From NCBI RefSeq assembly GCF_030553305.1, contig NZ_JARRAH010000001.1:1612001-1676000 (forward strand): DNA of 64,000 nucleotides, in the 5' to 3' direction. The translations under genes and the position numbers were made by a program. This document shows, one piece after another, positions 23,298-34,990 of the stretch (position 1 is the stretch's first letter; each line of letters begins with the position of its first letter). Below the pieces are notes generated by a model, which was not told the DNA's origin, searched no databases, and saw only the letters and a program-made list of their open reading frames with translations. The stretch comes from Halomarina ordinaria (GTDB lineage Archaea; Halobacteriota; Halobacteria; Halobacteriales; Haloarculaceae).

Positions 23298-23969
23298 CTA
23301 CTCGTTCGAGGGGAGTTTCGGGACGAGCCAGGAGAGCAGGGCGTCCTCGCTCCGCGTCTGGAGCCAGATTCGGCCGGGGCCGGTGAACGTACAGACGAGG
23401 CCCTCGCCCGAGAAGAGCGTGGACTTCAGCCCGCCGACGCGCTCCACCTCGAAGCCGGTCGACCCCTCGAAGGCGACGATGTGGCCCGTGTCGACGGTGT
23501 ACTCCTCGCCGGCGGCGAGGTCGCGTTCGTGGATGGCGCCGTAACTGGAGAGGTAGGCCTGGCCGTGCCCCTCCAGCCGCAGGAGGAACAGCCCCTCCCC
23601 GCCGAAGAAGGTCCGGCCGCCGCCGAACTCGGTGTCCATCTCGATGTCCTCGTCGCCGGCGAGGTACGACCCGGACTGGACGAACAGCGGTTCGCCCGCG
23701 AGTTCGTGGGCGACGACGTCGCCGGGGAGCGGCGGTGCGAGCGTCAACTCGGTCGACTCCTGCGCCGAGAACGTGTTGAGGAAGAAGCTCTCGCCGCCGA
23801 GGACGCTGCGCTTGAGCGACCCGAGCAGGCCGCCGCGCGCCTGCGTCTCGATGTCGACGCCGGGACCGTAGCTGACCATCGCGCCGGCCTCCGCACGGAC
23901 CGCCTCGCCCCGGTCGAGGTGGAGCGTGAGGAGGCTGTAGGAGGGGCTGTAGTCGATGTCGTGACGCAT
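23298..23969 (-). CDS. AIM24 / TIGR00266 family protein
   Basis: This 223-residue all-beta protein has the family's ordered blocks: EAGAMVSYGPGVDIETQARGGLLGSLKRSVLGGESFFLNTFSA, FVQSGSYLAGDEDIEMDTEFGG, and GGEGLFLLRLEGHGQAYLSSYGAI. A C-terminal FSGEGLVCTFTGPGRIWLQTRS follows. In yeast AIM24 supports mitochondrial inner-membrane organisation; archaeal and bacterial members have no defined role. The Gly-rich jelly-roll fold is beta-helical. The gene is in a run of minus-strand genes, 28 nt from a short promoter-like gap. Confidence 0.85.
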   Translation of the reverse strand: MRHDIDYSPSYSLLTLHLDRGEAVRAEAGAMVSYGPGVDIETQARGGLLGSLKRSVLGGESFFLNTFSAQESTELTLAPPLPGDVVAHELAGEPLFVQSGSYLAGDEDIEMDTEFGGGRTFFGGEGLFLLRLEGHGQAYLSSYGAIHERDLAAGEEYTVDTGHIVAFEGSTGFEVERVGGLKSTLFSGEGLVCTFTGPGRIWLQTRSEDALLSWLVPKLPSNE

Positions 23970-24009
23970 ACGCCGACTCTCTCGTCACGGAGCATAAATC
24001 TCCCCCCGG

Positions 24010-24900
24010 TCAGTCGAGTCGGTCGTCGCTCGGTAACGTAAACGGCGGCACCCGACGGCCGTCGACGTCCACGAAGTCGTACTCCCCGGCGAGCGCTCCC
24101 GTCTGGAGCACCTCGCCGCTCTTCTCGGCGACGTCCGGGTCGGTCGCCAGCGCGACCACCGCCCGGCCGACGTAGCGCGTCGACTCGGTGCGCGCCAGGT
24201 CGGGGTGCTCGTGGGCCGTCGCGTCGTCGACGCCGTACTGCTCGCGGAGGTACTCGGTGCGCATCCACCCCGGCGCGAGCGCCAGCACCGTCACGCCGCG
24301 CTCGCGGAGGTCGAGCGCCATCCCGTAGACCATCCGGGTGACCGCGTGCTTGGCGACGTCGTAGGGGACCGCCCCGAGGTAGCGGTCGCGGTCCCACGCC
24401 GTCGTGTTGACCACCAGCGCGCCCGCACCCAGGAGGGGTGCGGCGTGCGCGCTCGCCGTGAAGTGCGCCCGGACCCCGGCGTCGAACATCCGGTCGTACC
24501 GGTCCATCGGTTGCTCCCAGAACGGCGCGTCGAACGGCTCCTCGTCGTAGCCCTCGTAGCCGCCCCAGACGTTGTTCACCAGCAGGTCGAGGCCGCCGCG
24601 CTCGGCGGCGACCCGTTCGAACAGCGCCGCCACCTGTCCGTCGTCCGTGTGGTCACAGCGGACGGCGACACCCTCGCCGCCGGCTTCGTCCACGAGTCGC
24701 GCCGTCTCGTCGACGGTCCCCGTCCCGAGGTCGGTGGCGACGTGGTCGCCGGCGCTCCGGCCCGTCACGTAGACGGTCGCACCCGCCGCGCCGAGTTCGA
24801 CGGCGATACCCCGCCCCGCGTTACGACTCGCGCCCGTGACGACGGCGACGCGCCCGGCCAGCGGTCGCTCGTCGCCTCCCTCGCGCGTGTGGTCACTCAT
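24010..24900 (-). CDS. short-chain dehydrogenase/reductase
   Basis: This 296-residue SDR has the cofactor loop VTGASRNAGRGIAVELG near the N-terminus, NNVWGG, and the catalytic YDVAK (Tyr and Lys). The usual catalytic serine, 13 residues before the tyrosine, is a Thr (NTTAWDRD). That may slow or change the reaction, or mark a non-enzymatic subgroup. A 20-residue C-terminal tail (FTLPSDDRLD) is longer than in classical SDRs. The substrate is unknown. The gene is divergent from a second SDR at 24978. Confidence 0.82.
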   Translation of the reverse strand: MSDHTREGGDERPLAGRVAVVTGASRNAGRGIAVELGAAGATVYVTGRSAGDHVATDLGTGTVDETARLVDEAGGEGVAVRCDHTDDGQVAALFERVAAERGGLDLLVNNVWGGYEGYDEEPFDAPFWEQPMDRYDRMFDAGVRAHFTASAHAAPLLGAGALVVNTTAWDRDRYLGAVPYDVAKHAVTRMVYGMALDLRERGVTVLALAPGWMRTEYLREQYGVDDATAHEHPDLARTESTRYVGRAVVALATDPDVAEKSGEVLQTGALAGEYDFVDVDGRRVPPFTLPSDDRLD

Positions 24901-24977
24901 GGCACGCCGGAGGCGACGGCGGGGGAAGACGGTCGCGCCTGCGGGGGAGCTATCACCCGACCGCCCGAACGAGACGT

Positions 24978-25715
24978 ATGATTCAGCCGGACCTCTCGGG
25001 TCGCACCGCGCTCGTCACCGGCAGCGCGTCGGGTATCGGTCGGTCGTTCCTGCTCGCGCTCGCGGAGCGCGGCGCGGACGTGGCCGTCCACTACAACACG
25101 AGCGACGAGGCGGCCCGCGAGGTGGCCGCGACGGCGCGGGAGTCGGGCGTCGCGGCGACGGCCGTCGGGGGCGACGTCACCGACCCCGACGCGGTCGACG
25201 AGGTGTTCTCGGCGGTCGAGGCCGACCTCGGGTCGGTCGACGTCCTCGTGAACAACGTCGGCCGGTTCGCGCCGAGTCACTGGGCGGACATCGACTGGGA
25301 GGCGTGGAACGGGGTGCTGGAGACGAACTTCAACGGGACCGTCCTCTGCTCGAAGCGCGCGCTCGGCCCGATGCGCGAGGCGGGGTGGGGGCGCATCGTC
25401 AACGTCGGCTACGCCTCGGCGGAGAAGGGGCTGGTCAGCCCGAAGAACTTCCCGTACTTCGTGGCGAAGGCGGGCGTCCTGATGTTCACACGGATGCTCG
25501 CGGCCGACACGCAGGACGACGGTGTCACCGTCAACGCCCTCTCGCCGTACGTCGTCGAGAACTCCGACGAGTTCCCCGAGGACGCCCCCCGGGGTCGGTG
25601 GGCGACCTACGCCGACCTGCACCAGGCGCTCCTGTTCTTCTGCGACGAGGGGAGCGAGTACGTCAGCGGCGAGAACGTCGAGGTCGACGGCGGGTGGCTC
25701 CCGGAGTCGGTCTGA
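24978..25715 (+). CDS. short-chain dehydrogenase/reductase (glucose-dehydrogenase-like)
   Basis: This 245-residue classical SDR has all motifs: TGSASGIGRSFLLALA, NNVGRF, catalytic Ser in GYASAEKG, and YFVAK, then a typical GGWLP C-terminus. The serine is exactly 13 residues before the tyrosine, as in active enzymes. The family reads like 3-oxoacyl-ACP reductase or glucose 1-dehydrogenase, and the substrate cannot be fixed from sequence. It shares a 77-nt divergent promoter region with the SDR at 24010-24900. Confidence 0.85.
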   Translation: MIQPDLSGRTALVTGSASGIGRSFLLALAERGADVAVHYNTSDEAAREVAATARESGVAATAVGGDVTDPDAVDEVFSAVEADLGSVDVLVNNVGRFAPSHWADIDWEAWNGVLETNFNGTVLCSKRALGPMREAGWGRIVNVGYASAEKGLVSPKNFPYFVAKAGVLMFTRMLAADTQDDGVTVNALSPYVVENSDEFPEDAPRGRWATYADLHQALLFFCDEGSEYVSGENVEVDGGWLPESV

Positions 25716-25809
25716 CCGGTCGGCACCGGGGATAGGTTGAGGGTCCCCGCGCCCGTAGTGTGACACCTGTACCTGCTCGCGTCCGACCACCACGCCGCAC
25801 TCGTACTCA

Positions 25810-26634
25810 ATGGCAACCCTCGACGACATGGACTCCGACGCACCGACACACCGTACACACGGCGCTCCGGGCGGCGCGCGGCGACCGGCCGACCGCCTCC
25901 GGCGTCGCTGGACGCTCGCGGTGGGGGCGGGCGTCGCCGTCATCGTCTGCGGCGCGCTGGCGCTCGCGGCGGTTCGGACCCCCGTGACCGGCCTCTGGTG
26001 GATACTCGGCGCCGGGGCGGTCCTCGTCGTCGAGGCCTCCCTGCTGTGGCGCGGCCTCGACGCGAACCGGACGACCCGCGAGGCCCCCCTGCTGCCGACG
26101 CTCGGCCTCGCGAACGGCCTGACGCTGGTTCGGGGACTGGCGCTCGCGGCCGTCGCCGGCTTCCTGCTCCTCCCGCGACCGGTCGGGGCGCTCGCGTGGG
26201 CGCCCGGCGCGCTGTACGGGGCGGCCGCCCTGCTCGACCAGGTCGACGGCCGCGTCGCGCGGGGCTACGGACGGACGACGCTCCTCGGCGAACGCCTCGA
26301 CATGGCCTTCGACACCGTCGGCCTGCTCGTCGCGCCCGTCCTCGCCGTCCGCTACGGCCAGCTCCCGGTGTGGTACCTCGCCGTGAGCGCCGCGCGCTAC
26401 GTCTTCCTCGCGGCCCTGTTCGTCCGGCGCCGTCGGGGGCTCCCGATACACGACCTGCCCGAGAGTCCCGTCCGGCGGCCGCTGGCGGGCGTCCAGATGG
26501 CGGTGGTGGCGCTCGCGCTCTCGCCCGTCCTGGGCCCACCGACGACCACCCTGCTCGCCACCGTCGCGATGGTCCCGTTCCTCGCGGGGTTCGCCCGCGA
26601 CTGGCTGGCCGTCAGCGGACGGTCCCCTCGATGA
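25810..26634 (+). CDS. CDP-alcohol phosphatidyltransferase family protein
   Basis: This 274-residue membrane enzyme belongs to the family that joins a CDP-activated lipid and an alcohol. The motif DxxDGxxAR...GxxxDxxxD is complete, with Asp143, Asp146, Arg151, Gly160, Asp164 and Asp168. About six helices surround it. The first 30 residues are hydrophilic, with alternative start codons at 25810 and 25828. Haloarchaeal relatives act in phosphatidylserine or inositol lipid synthesis, but the alcohol cannot be deduced. Its 3' end overlaps the convergent gene by 23 nt. Confidence 0.86.
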   Translation: MATLDDMDSDAPTHRTHGAPGGARRPADRLRRRWTLAVGAGVAVIVCGALALAAVRTPVTGLWWILGAGAVLVVEASLLWRGLDANRTTREAPLLPTLGLANGLTLVRGLALAAVAGFLLLPRPVGALAWAPGALYGAAALLDQVDGRVARGYGRTTLLGERLDMAFDTVGLLVAPVLAVRYGQLPVWYLAVSAARYVFLAALFVRRRRGLPIHDLPESPVRRPLAGVQMAVVALALSPVLGPPTTTLLATVAMVPFLAGFARDWLAVSGRSPR

Positions 26635-27169
26635 GGTCCGGGACGCGCTTTCGGAACAGGGCGTAGACGGCGGCGAGCGCCACACCGGCGAGACAGAGGT
26701 AGCGAACCGCCCCGTCGAACAGGACGATGCCGGGGAGCGCGAAGCCGACGGTGAGCGCGAGGTCCTCGGGCGCGCCGTCGTAGCGCACCCAGCGCCGGGC
26801 GCGCAGCCACCGGCCGGCGGGGTGGAGGTACACCGCCCGGTCGGTCGTCCGCTCCCACGGCCTGAGTTCCTCGCCCGCGCCGACGGCGTCGGAGAGGGAG
26901 TGGACGGCGGCCGCGAGGAGGAAGCAGGCGGCCGCGACGCTCGCCGTCGACGGGGCGAGCGCGGCCCACGCCAGCGCGGGGAGCGCGCCGACCCAGTAGA
27001 GCGCGGGGAAGTGGAGCGTCCGGCGGTGCGTGCCGACGAGGAGGTCGAGGTCGGGGAGGACGCCGCCGGCGAGGCCGGCGAGCGCGCCGACGACGGCGAA
27101 CTCGGGTGCGAGGACGACCAGCGACGAGGCCAGCGTCACGCCGACGGCGGCGTGCGTGGTCACCATCAT
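26612..27169 (-). CDS. membrane-bound metal-dependent hydrolase (YdjM-like)
   Basis: This 185-residue protein has the YdjM/DUF457-type metal motifs. They are THAAVG near the start, GGVLPDLDLLVGTHRRTLHFP (about residues 35-55) and HSLSDAVGAG (about 89-98), spread over four to five membrane segments. Family members are thought to be membrane hydrolases, and one E. coli relative is under LexA control. The substrate is unknown. It overlaps the convergent CDP-alcohol transferase gene by 23 nt. Confidence 0.85.
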   Translation of the reverse strand: MMVTTHAAVGVTLASSLVVLAPEFAVVGALAGLAGGVLPDLDLLVGTHRRTLHFPALYWVGALPALAWAALAPSTASVAAACFLLAAAVHSLSDAVGAGEELRPWERTTDRAVYLHPAGRWLRARRWVRYDGAPEDLALTVGFALPGIVLFDGAVRYLCLAGVALAAVYALFRKRVPDLIEGTVR

Positions 27170-27268
27170 CGGGCGGACCTACGGAGGGTGCGGGTAAGTA
27201 GCCGCCGCCGCGGCGAGACACCGCCGCGAGGGATACCCTCATGAACGTGTGCGCCGTACTGTCACGGT

Positions 27269-27658
27269 ATGGCCACGACCACCGCAAACCGGTTCGCGCT
27301 CGACACCGCGACCCTCTCGGGAGTGCACTGGCTCGCCATGGCGCTGGCGGCCATCACCGGCGTCATCCACCTCGTCCTCGGCGTCAGTTTCGCGCCCGAA
27401 CCGCTCGGCATCTCGTTCCTCCTCGCTGGAATCGGCTTCTTCGCGGGCATCGCGCTCGTGCTCGTCGACTACCGCCGGATGCTGGTGTACGTCGCCGGCG
27501 TCGCGTTCACCGCGGTCCAGGTGCCGCTCTGGTACTGGCTGAACTACGTCGGGACGGGCCAGACCCTCGCCGAGGTGGGGACCATCGAGGTCGTCGACAA
27601 GGTCGCACAGCTCGTGCTCATCGTCCTGCTGTTCGTGCTCATCAGCCGGGAGGAGTAG
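27269..27658 (+). CDS. four-helix membrane protein (DUF7475-like)
   Basis: This 129-residue protein has four predicted helices (about residues 17-38, 46-66, 72-90 and 110-128), short loops and a final cytosolic REE. The haloarchaeal DUF7475 label is tentative. I see no charged residues inside helices that would suggest a transporter. It is separated by 3 nt from a convergent gene at 27662. Confidence 0.7.
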   Translation: MATTTANRFALDTATLSGVHWLAMALAAITGVIHLVLGVSFAPEPLGISFLLAGIGFFAGIALVLVDYRRMLVYVAGVAFTAVQVPLWYWLNYVGTGQTLAEVGTIEVVDKVAQLVLIVLLFVLISREE

Positions 27659-27661
27659 GGA

Positions 27662-27898
27662 CTAGTCCGACGCGCCGAACGCACCACCGAACGCCACGCC
27701 GAGCGCCACGCCGAACGACAGCCCGACGGGGAGCCAGAGACCGATGTCCCCCGTCGCCGCCCCGACGGAGGCGCCGATAGCCACCCCCACCGCGATGCCG
27801 AGGCCCATCCCGGTCGCGAGGGCCGACTCCTCGTCGGCGTCGCCCGTGTCGTCCGGGTCGCTCGCATTGTTCGCGTCGCGGGAGCCGTCGGTACGCAC
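27662..27898 (-). CDS. small glycine-zipper membrane protein, unknown
   Basis: This 78-residue protein has an acidic Asp/Glu-rich N-terminal third (SDPDDTGDADEES) and then two helices built from GxxxG steps (GMGLGIAVGVAIGASVG and GLSFGVALGVAFGGAFG). Such glycine zippers pack tightly in membranes. No family is recognised. Codon use is native. It lies in a compact run between two genes, with 33 nt to the LURP-one gene. Confidence 0.55.
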   Translation of the reverse strand: MRTDGSRDANNASDPDDTGDADEESALATGMGLGIAVGVAIGASVGAATGDIGLWLPVGLSFGVALGVAFGGAFGASD

Positions 27899-27931
27899 GC
27901 CGTCACCCCCGCGGGTAGCGACGGCATCCCG

Positions 27932-28513
27932 TCAGTTCTCCTCCAGCGCGTCGATGGCGACGGCGGCGGCGACGATGGCCTCCCGGGGGACGTCGCCCGT
28001 CTCCCCGATAGTCACGTCGTAGACGTCACGCAACGAGAAGCGTTCCTCGATGGTCCCGACGACCTCGCCGTCCGCCCCGGTGACGGTGTAGGTGTGTGGC
28101 AGGAGGCCGAAGATACCGGAGAGGCTCTTCAGCGCCATCACGACGGCGCTCTCGCTCTCGATGCGCGCCCAGCGTTCGCCCTCGGGGCTCCGGAGGGTGT
28201 AGGCGTGTTTGAACAGCGTGAACTCCTTCTCGATGACGCCGAAGGTGTCGCCGCTGCGCTCGTCGACCAGCGCGTACTCGCCGGCCACGTCGAGGAGGTT
28301 CCGCGCCTTGATGCGGAAGACGACGTCGCCGTCCGGGTCGGTGAACGGGAAGTCCTCCTTCACCTTGAACAGCTTCTGTTTGCCCCGCAGGACGGTCCGT
28401 CCCGACGAGTCCTCGACCGCGTACTTGTTCCGGACGAGGCTCTGTCTGACGACGTAGTTGTCGTCCGAGAGGTCGACACCGCCGACGACGTCGCGCGCGC
28501 TCGGTTCGCTCAT
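27932..28513 (-). CDS. LURP-one-related (scramblase-like) protein
   Basis: This 193-residue protein has the LOR fold pattern. YVVRQSLVRNKYAVEDSSGRTVLRGKQK is followed by LFKVKEDFPFTDPDGDVVFRIKARNLL, VIEKEFTLFKHAYTLRSPEGE and a C-terminal VGTIEERFSLRDVYDVTIGE. The fold is shared with Tubby and phospholipid scramblases. Archaeal members have no known activity. It is not predicted to be secreted. The ATG at 28513 is the sensible start because the upstream residues are Arg-rich. Confidence 0.82.
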   Translation of the reverse strand: MSEPSARDVVGGVDLSDDNYVVRQSLVRNKYAVEDSSGRTVLRGKQKLFKVKEDFPFTDPDGDVVFRIKARNLLDVAGEYALVDERSGDTFGVIEKEFTLFKHAYTLRSPEGERWARIESESAVVMALKSLSGIFGLLPHTYTVTGADGEVVGTIEERFSLRDVYDVTIGETGDVPREAIVAAAVAIDALEEN

Positions 28514-28592
28514 GGGCGGTGATAGTCCCCGATATCGTAATAAATCAGAGGGGTGCCGAAGGTCACTTCGTCCCGCTCGTCGTCGCGTGCGT

Positions 28593-29633
28593 ATGAGCAC
28601 AGGAGCGACCAGCCCGCTTCGCATCGGCCTGCTCGGCACCGGCTTCATCGGGACGCGCGTCGGCGACCAGCTCCACGGTCACCCCGGCGCGACCGTGACG
28701 GCCGTCACCGACGTCGACGGGGCGGCGCTGTCGAGTGCCGGCGACACCTTCGGCGTCCCCGGGGAGCGACGGTACACCGACTACCGGACGATGTTCGCGG
28801 AGGCGCCGCTCGACGCCGTCGTCGTCGGGACGCCACACACCCTCCACTACGAGCAGATAGTCGACGCGCTGGACGCCGACCTCCACGTCCTCTGTGACAA
28901 ACCGCTGACGACCGACCTCGGCGACGCCCTCGACGTGCGCGACCGGGTCGAGGCGAGCGACCGGACGCTCATGGTCGGCTACCAGCGCCACCTCAACCCG
29001 GCGTTCGTCGCGGCGCGCGAACGCTGGGCCGAGCGCGACCCGCGGTGGCTGACCGCCGAGGTCACGCAGGACTGGGTCGACCGCTTCGAGGGTACCTGGC
29101 GCCTCGACCCCGACCTGAGCGGCGGGGGGTACCTCTACGACACGGGCAGTCACCTGCTCGACGCGCTGCTCTGGACGACGGGGCTGACGCCGACGGCCGT
29201 CTCCGCGCGGATGTCGTTCGTCGACGACGAGCGCCGGGTCGACGAGCGCGCCGACCTGACGATACGGTTCGCCGAGGGGGCGACGGCCTCCGTCTCGACG
29301 TTCGGGGCGGCCCCCTGCACCCGCGAGCACATCCACGGCTGGGACGACGACGGCGCGCTCTACCTCTCGGGCCGGGAGTGGGAGCCGCGCGACCTGCTCG
29401 AGATAGACGCCGAGAGCGGCGAACACCGCCCGTTCGTCGACCACAGCGCCGTCCGGGACAAGGGCGAGGCGTTCGTCGCGGCCGTCCGCGGGGAGCGCCC
29501 GCCGCCCGCGACGGTTCAGGACGGGGTGCGCGTCACCGCCGTCACCGAGGCGGCCTACGAGTCCGCCCGCGAGGACGGGGCGTGGGTGGACGTCGACGCC
29601 GACCTCGCGGTGGGGACGCGAACGGGGCGCTGA
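28593..29633 (+). CDS. Gfo/Idh/MocA family oxidoreductase
   Basis: This 346-residue enzyme has the N-terminal NAD(P) site [13 protein letters not shown] (about residues 10-22), [18 protein letters not shown], and CDKPLTTD, which replaces the family's EKP Lys loop with DKP. The C-terminal alpha/beta domain carries [18 protein letters not shown] with the catalytic Asp/His. Members oxidise or reduce sugars, inositols or dihydrodiols. A Gfo/Idh, ROK kinase, SDR pair and polyol dehydrogenase in the same 10 kb suggest carbohydrate metabolism. Confidence 0.86.
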   Translation: MSTGATSPLRIGLLGTGFIGTRVGDQLHGHPGATVTAVTDVDGAALSSAGDTFGVPGERRYTDYRTMFAEAPLDAVVVGTPHTLHYEQIVDALDADLHVLCDKPLTTDLGDALDVRDRVEASDRTLMVGYQRHLNPAFVAARERWAERDPRWLTAEVTQDWVDRFEGTWRLDPDLSGGGYLYDTGSHLLDALLWTTGLTPTAVSARMSFVDDERRVDERADLTIRFAEGATASVSTFGAAPCTREHIHGWDDDGALYLSGREWEPRDLLEIDAESGEHRPFVDHSAVRDKGEAFVAAVRGERPPPATVQDGVRVTAVTEAAYESAREDGAWVDVDADLAVGTRTGR

Positions 29634-29781
29634 ACCCCTCCGCGAGGGGTTCCGGGTCGGTGCTGTTTCCCGCCGAGTGAGTCGTGTAAACAGGCGTCTC
29701 CGGGGCGTTGGCGGGCCGCAGCCGCACCCGCGGCACGTGCAGACCGACAGGGTTTCACCCCTCGCCCTCTTGGCCCACACG

Positions 29782-32724
<2,943 letters not shown>

Positions 32725-32807
32725 CCGGCGACGCCGCGACCGACCGCGCGTGACGGTCACGTCGCGGCGGCACAACGACCTTTGCCGACGGCGACGACGA
32801 CCGAGCC

Positions 32808-33839
32808 ATGCAGGTCGCCGTCCTCACCGAACCGGGCGAGTTCGAGTACCGCGAGCGCGACCGACCCGTCCCCGACGCCGACGAGGTGCTGGTCCGCGTC
32901 GGCGAGGTGGGTATCTGCGGGTCCGACGTCCACTACTACGAACACGGCCGCATCGGCGACTACGTCGTCGAGTCGCCGCTCGTCCTCGGCCACGAGGCGG
33001 CGGGCGAGGTGGTCGAGACGGGGCGCGGGGTCACCGGCCTCGCGTCCGGCGACCGCGTGGCGATGGAACCGGGCGTCCCCTGCCGGCGCTGCGCGTACTG
33101 TTCGCGCGGCGAGTACAACCTCTGTCCGGACGTGACGTTCATGGCGACGCCGCCGGACGACGGCGCGTTCGCGGAGTACGTCGCGTGGCCCGCCGACTAC
33201 TGTTACCGCCTCCCCGAGAGCGTGAGCACCCGCGAGGGGTCGCTCTGCGAACCGCTCTCGGTTGGCATCCACGTCTGTCGGCGCGGCGCGGTCGGACTGG
33301 GCGACAGCGTCCTCGTCACGGGGGCGGGGCCCATCGGCCTGCTCGTCGCCGACGTGGCCCGGGCGGCGGGCGCGACGGACGTGCTGGTCGCCGACCCCGT
33401 CGACCGGAAGCGCGACCTGGCGAGCGCCCGCGGTGCGGACGTGACCGTCGACCCGGCTGACCTGACCGAGGCCGTCGCGGCGCACACCGACGGTCTCGGC
33501 GTCGACGTCGTCGTGGAGGCGTCGGGCGCGCCCTCGGCAATCGAGGGGACGCTCGACTGCGTCCGTCGCGGGGGGCGGGTGGTGCTGGTCGGCCTCGCCA
33601 GCGAGTCGACGGCGTCGCTCGACACGCTCGCGCTGGTCGACGACGAGATAGACGTCCGGGGGTCGTTCAGGTACCGCGACACCTACCCGGCGGCCGTCTC
33701 GCTGCTGGCCGACGGGAGCGTCGACGTGGCGGGGCTCGTGGACTTCGAGGCGTCCCTCGCCGACCTCGGGTCGGCGTTCGAGCGGGCGCGCGACCCCGAG
33801 ACGGTGAAGGGGCTGGTCGAGGTTACAACTCGACGGTGA
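32808..33839 (+). CDS. zinc-dependent sorbitol/xylitol-type dehydrogenase
   Basis: This 343-residue medium-chain dehydrogenase has the catalytic zinc Cys in GICGSDVHYYEHG, GHEAAGEV, and the structural zinc loop CRRCAYCSRGEYNLC. The nucleotide loop is VTGAGPIGLLVADVA. The SDVHYYEHGRIGDY and ATPPDDGAFAEY strings are typical of polyol (sorbitol or xylitol) dehydrogenases rather than of threonine dehydrogenases. It has 83 nt of upstream DNA with its own promoter. A possible gene relic on the other strand overlaps its 3' end. Confidence 0.9.
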   Translation: MQVAVLTEPGEFEYRERDRPVPDADEVLVRVGEVGICGSDVHYYEHGRIGDYVVESPLVLGHEAAGEVVETGRGVTGLASGDRVAMEPGVPCRRCAYCSRGEYNLCPDVTFMATPPDDGAFAEYVAWPADYCYRLPESVSTREGSLCEPLSVGIHVCRRGAVGLGDSVLVTGAGPIGLLVADVARAAGATDVLVADPVDRKRDLASARGADVTVDPADLTEAVAAHTDGLGVDVVVEASGAPSAIEGTLDCVRRGGRVVLVGLASESTASLDTLALVDDEIDVRGSFRYRDTYPAAVSLLADGSVDVAGLVDFEASLADLGSAFERARDPETVKGLVEVTTRR

Positions 33840-33960
33840 GTAGCGAGCGGTACTGGCCGTCGACGAACTCGACGCGCGTCGCGCCGTCGAGCGACGCCGT
33901 CTCGCCCTCGGGTCGCTCGCGTCGACAGGGGTTTCCGGCCCGCGTGCGACTGACTAGCGA
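33823..33960 (-). pseudogene. C-terminal relic of an unidentified protein
   Basis: The minus strand reads an open frame ending with TAA at 33825-33823. Its last residues are EGETASLDGATRVEFVDGQ followed by YRSLLTVEL, with GC-rich third positions throughout, as expected for real haloarchaeal coding DNA. The frame has no start and is cut by the BNR gene on the other strand. It also overlaps the dehydrogenase 3' end. It looks like the tail of a deleted gene; a chance frame cannot be excluded. Confidence 0.35.
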
Positions 33961-34946
33961 TGAGTCGTATCTACGCCGCGCTGGGGTCGACCGTGCTCGT
34001 GGCCGACGGCGACCCGGGCGAGTGGCACGTCACCGACCGGACGCCAGACCCGAGCGTCCGGTGTCTCGCGGCCGCCCCGGAGCGTCCCGAGCGCGTCCTC
34101 TGCGGGACGGGCGAGGCGGGGCTCCACCGCTCGACGACCGCCGGCGAGACCTGGACGCGCGTCGGCGAGGACGCCCTCCCCGACCGGGTGACCGCCCTCG
34201 CCGTCTCGCCGGTCGACCCCGACGAGGTGTGGGCGGGGACGGAACCGAGTCGCGTGTTCCGGTCGACCGACGGCGGCGAGACGTGGACCGAGCGCGAGGG
34301 GCTGACCGACCTCCCCTCCGCCTCCGAGTGGTCGTTCCCGCCGCGCCCGCACACCCACCACGTCCGCTGGCTGGAGGTCGACCCGACCGACGCTCGACTG
34401 TACGTCGCCGTCGAGGCCGGCGCGCTGGTCCGGTCGACCGACGGCGGCGAGACGTGGCTCGACCGCGTCCCCTCCGGTCGGCGCGACACCCACTCGATGG
34501 CGACGCACCCCGACGCACCGGGACGGGCGTGGGTGGCCGCCGGGGACGGGTACGCCGAGACGGCCGACGGGGGCGACACCTGGACCCACCCGCAGGAGGG
34601 TCTGGAACACCGCTACTGCTGGAGCGTCGCCGTCGACCCCGACGCCGAGACCGTCCTCCTCTCGTCGGCCCGGAGCGCCCGGACGGCACACACGCCCGGC
34701 CGCGCGGAGACGTACGTCTACCGGCGGGTCGGTGAGGGGAGGTGGGAGCGCTCGATGGACGGCCTGCCCGAGGCGTCGGGGCTCCTCAGACCGGTGCTCG
34801 CCGCCGGCGCGCCCGGGGAGTTCTACGCGCTCACGAACCGTGGGCTGTTCCGCTCGGTCGACGGAGGCGAGACGTGGATGGGACAGGTGTGGCCCTGGAA
34901 ACCGGGCTACGAGCGCCAGGCGCCGCGCGCCCTGCGACTCGTCTGA
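33960..34946 (+). CDS. BNR-repeat / WD40-YVTN-like beta-propeller protein
   Basis: This 328-residue protein has at least four Asp-box repeats of the S/A-x-DGGxTW type (RSTTAGETW, RSTDGGETWTE, RSTDGGETWLD, ETADGGDTW, RSVDGGETWMG). It also has VxRVLCGT/EVWAGT strands that give a six-bladed propeller. BNR proteins include sialidases and photosynthesis-stability factors; the sialidase catalytic residues are not visible here. There is no signal peptide, so it should be cytosolic. Confidence 0.85.
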   Translation: MSRIYAALGSTVLVADGDPGEWHVTDRTPDPSVRCLAAAPERPERVLCGTGEAGLHRSTTAGETWTRVGEDALPDRVTALAVSPVDPDEVWAGTEPSRVFRSTDGGETWTEREGLTDLPSASEWSFPPRPHTHHVRWLEVDPTDARLYVAVEAGALVRSTDGGETWLDRVPSGRRDTHSMATHPDAPGRAWVAAGDGYAETADGGDTWTHPQEGLEHRYCWSVAVDPDAETVLLSSARSARTAHTPGRAETYVYRRVGEGRWERSMDGLPEASGLLRPVLAAGAPGEFYALTNRGLFRSVDGGETWMGQVWPWKPGYERQAPRALRLV

Positions 34947-34990
34947 GCCGAACCGAGAAGTATTCACTCCGTCGTGAGGAAACGGGAGTA

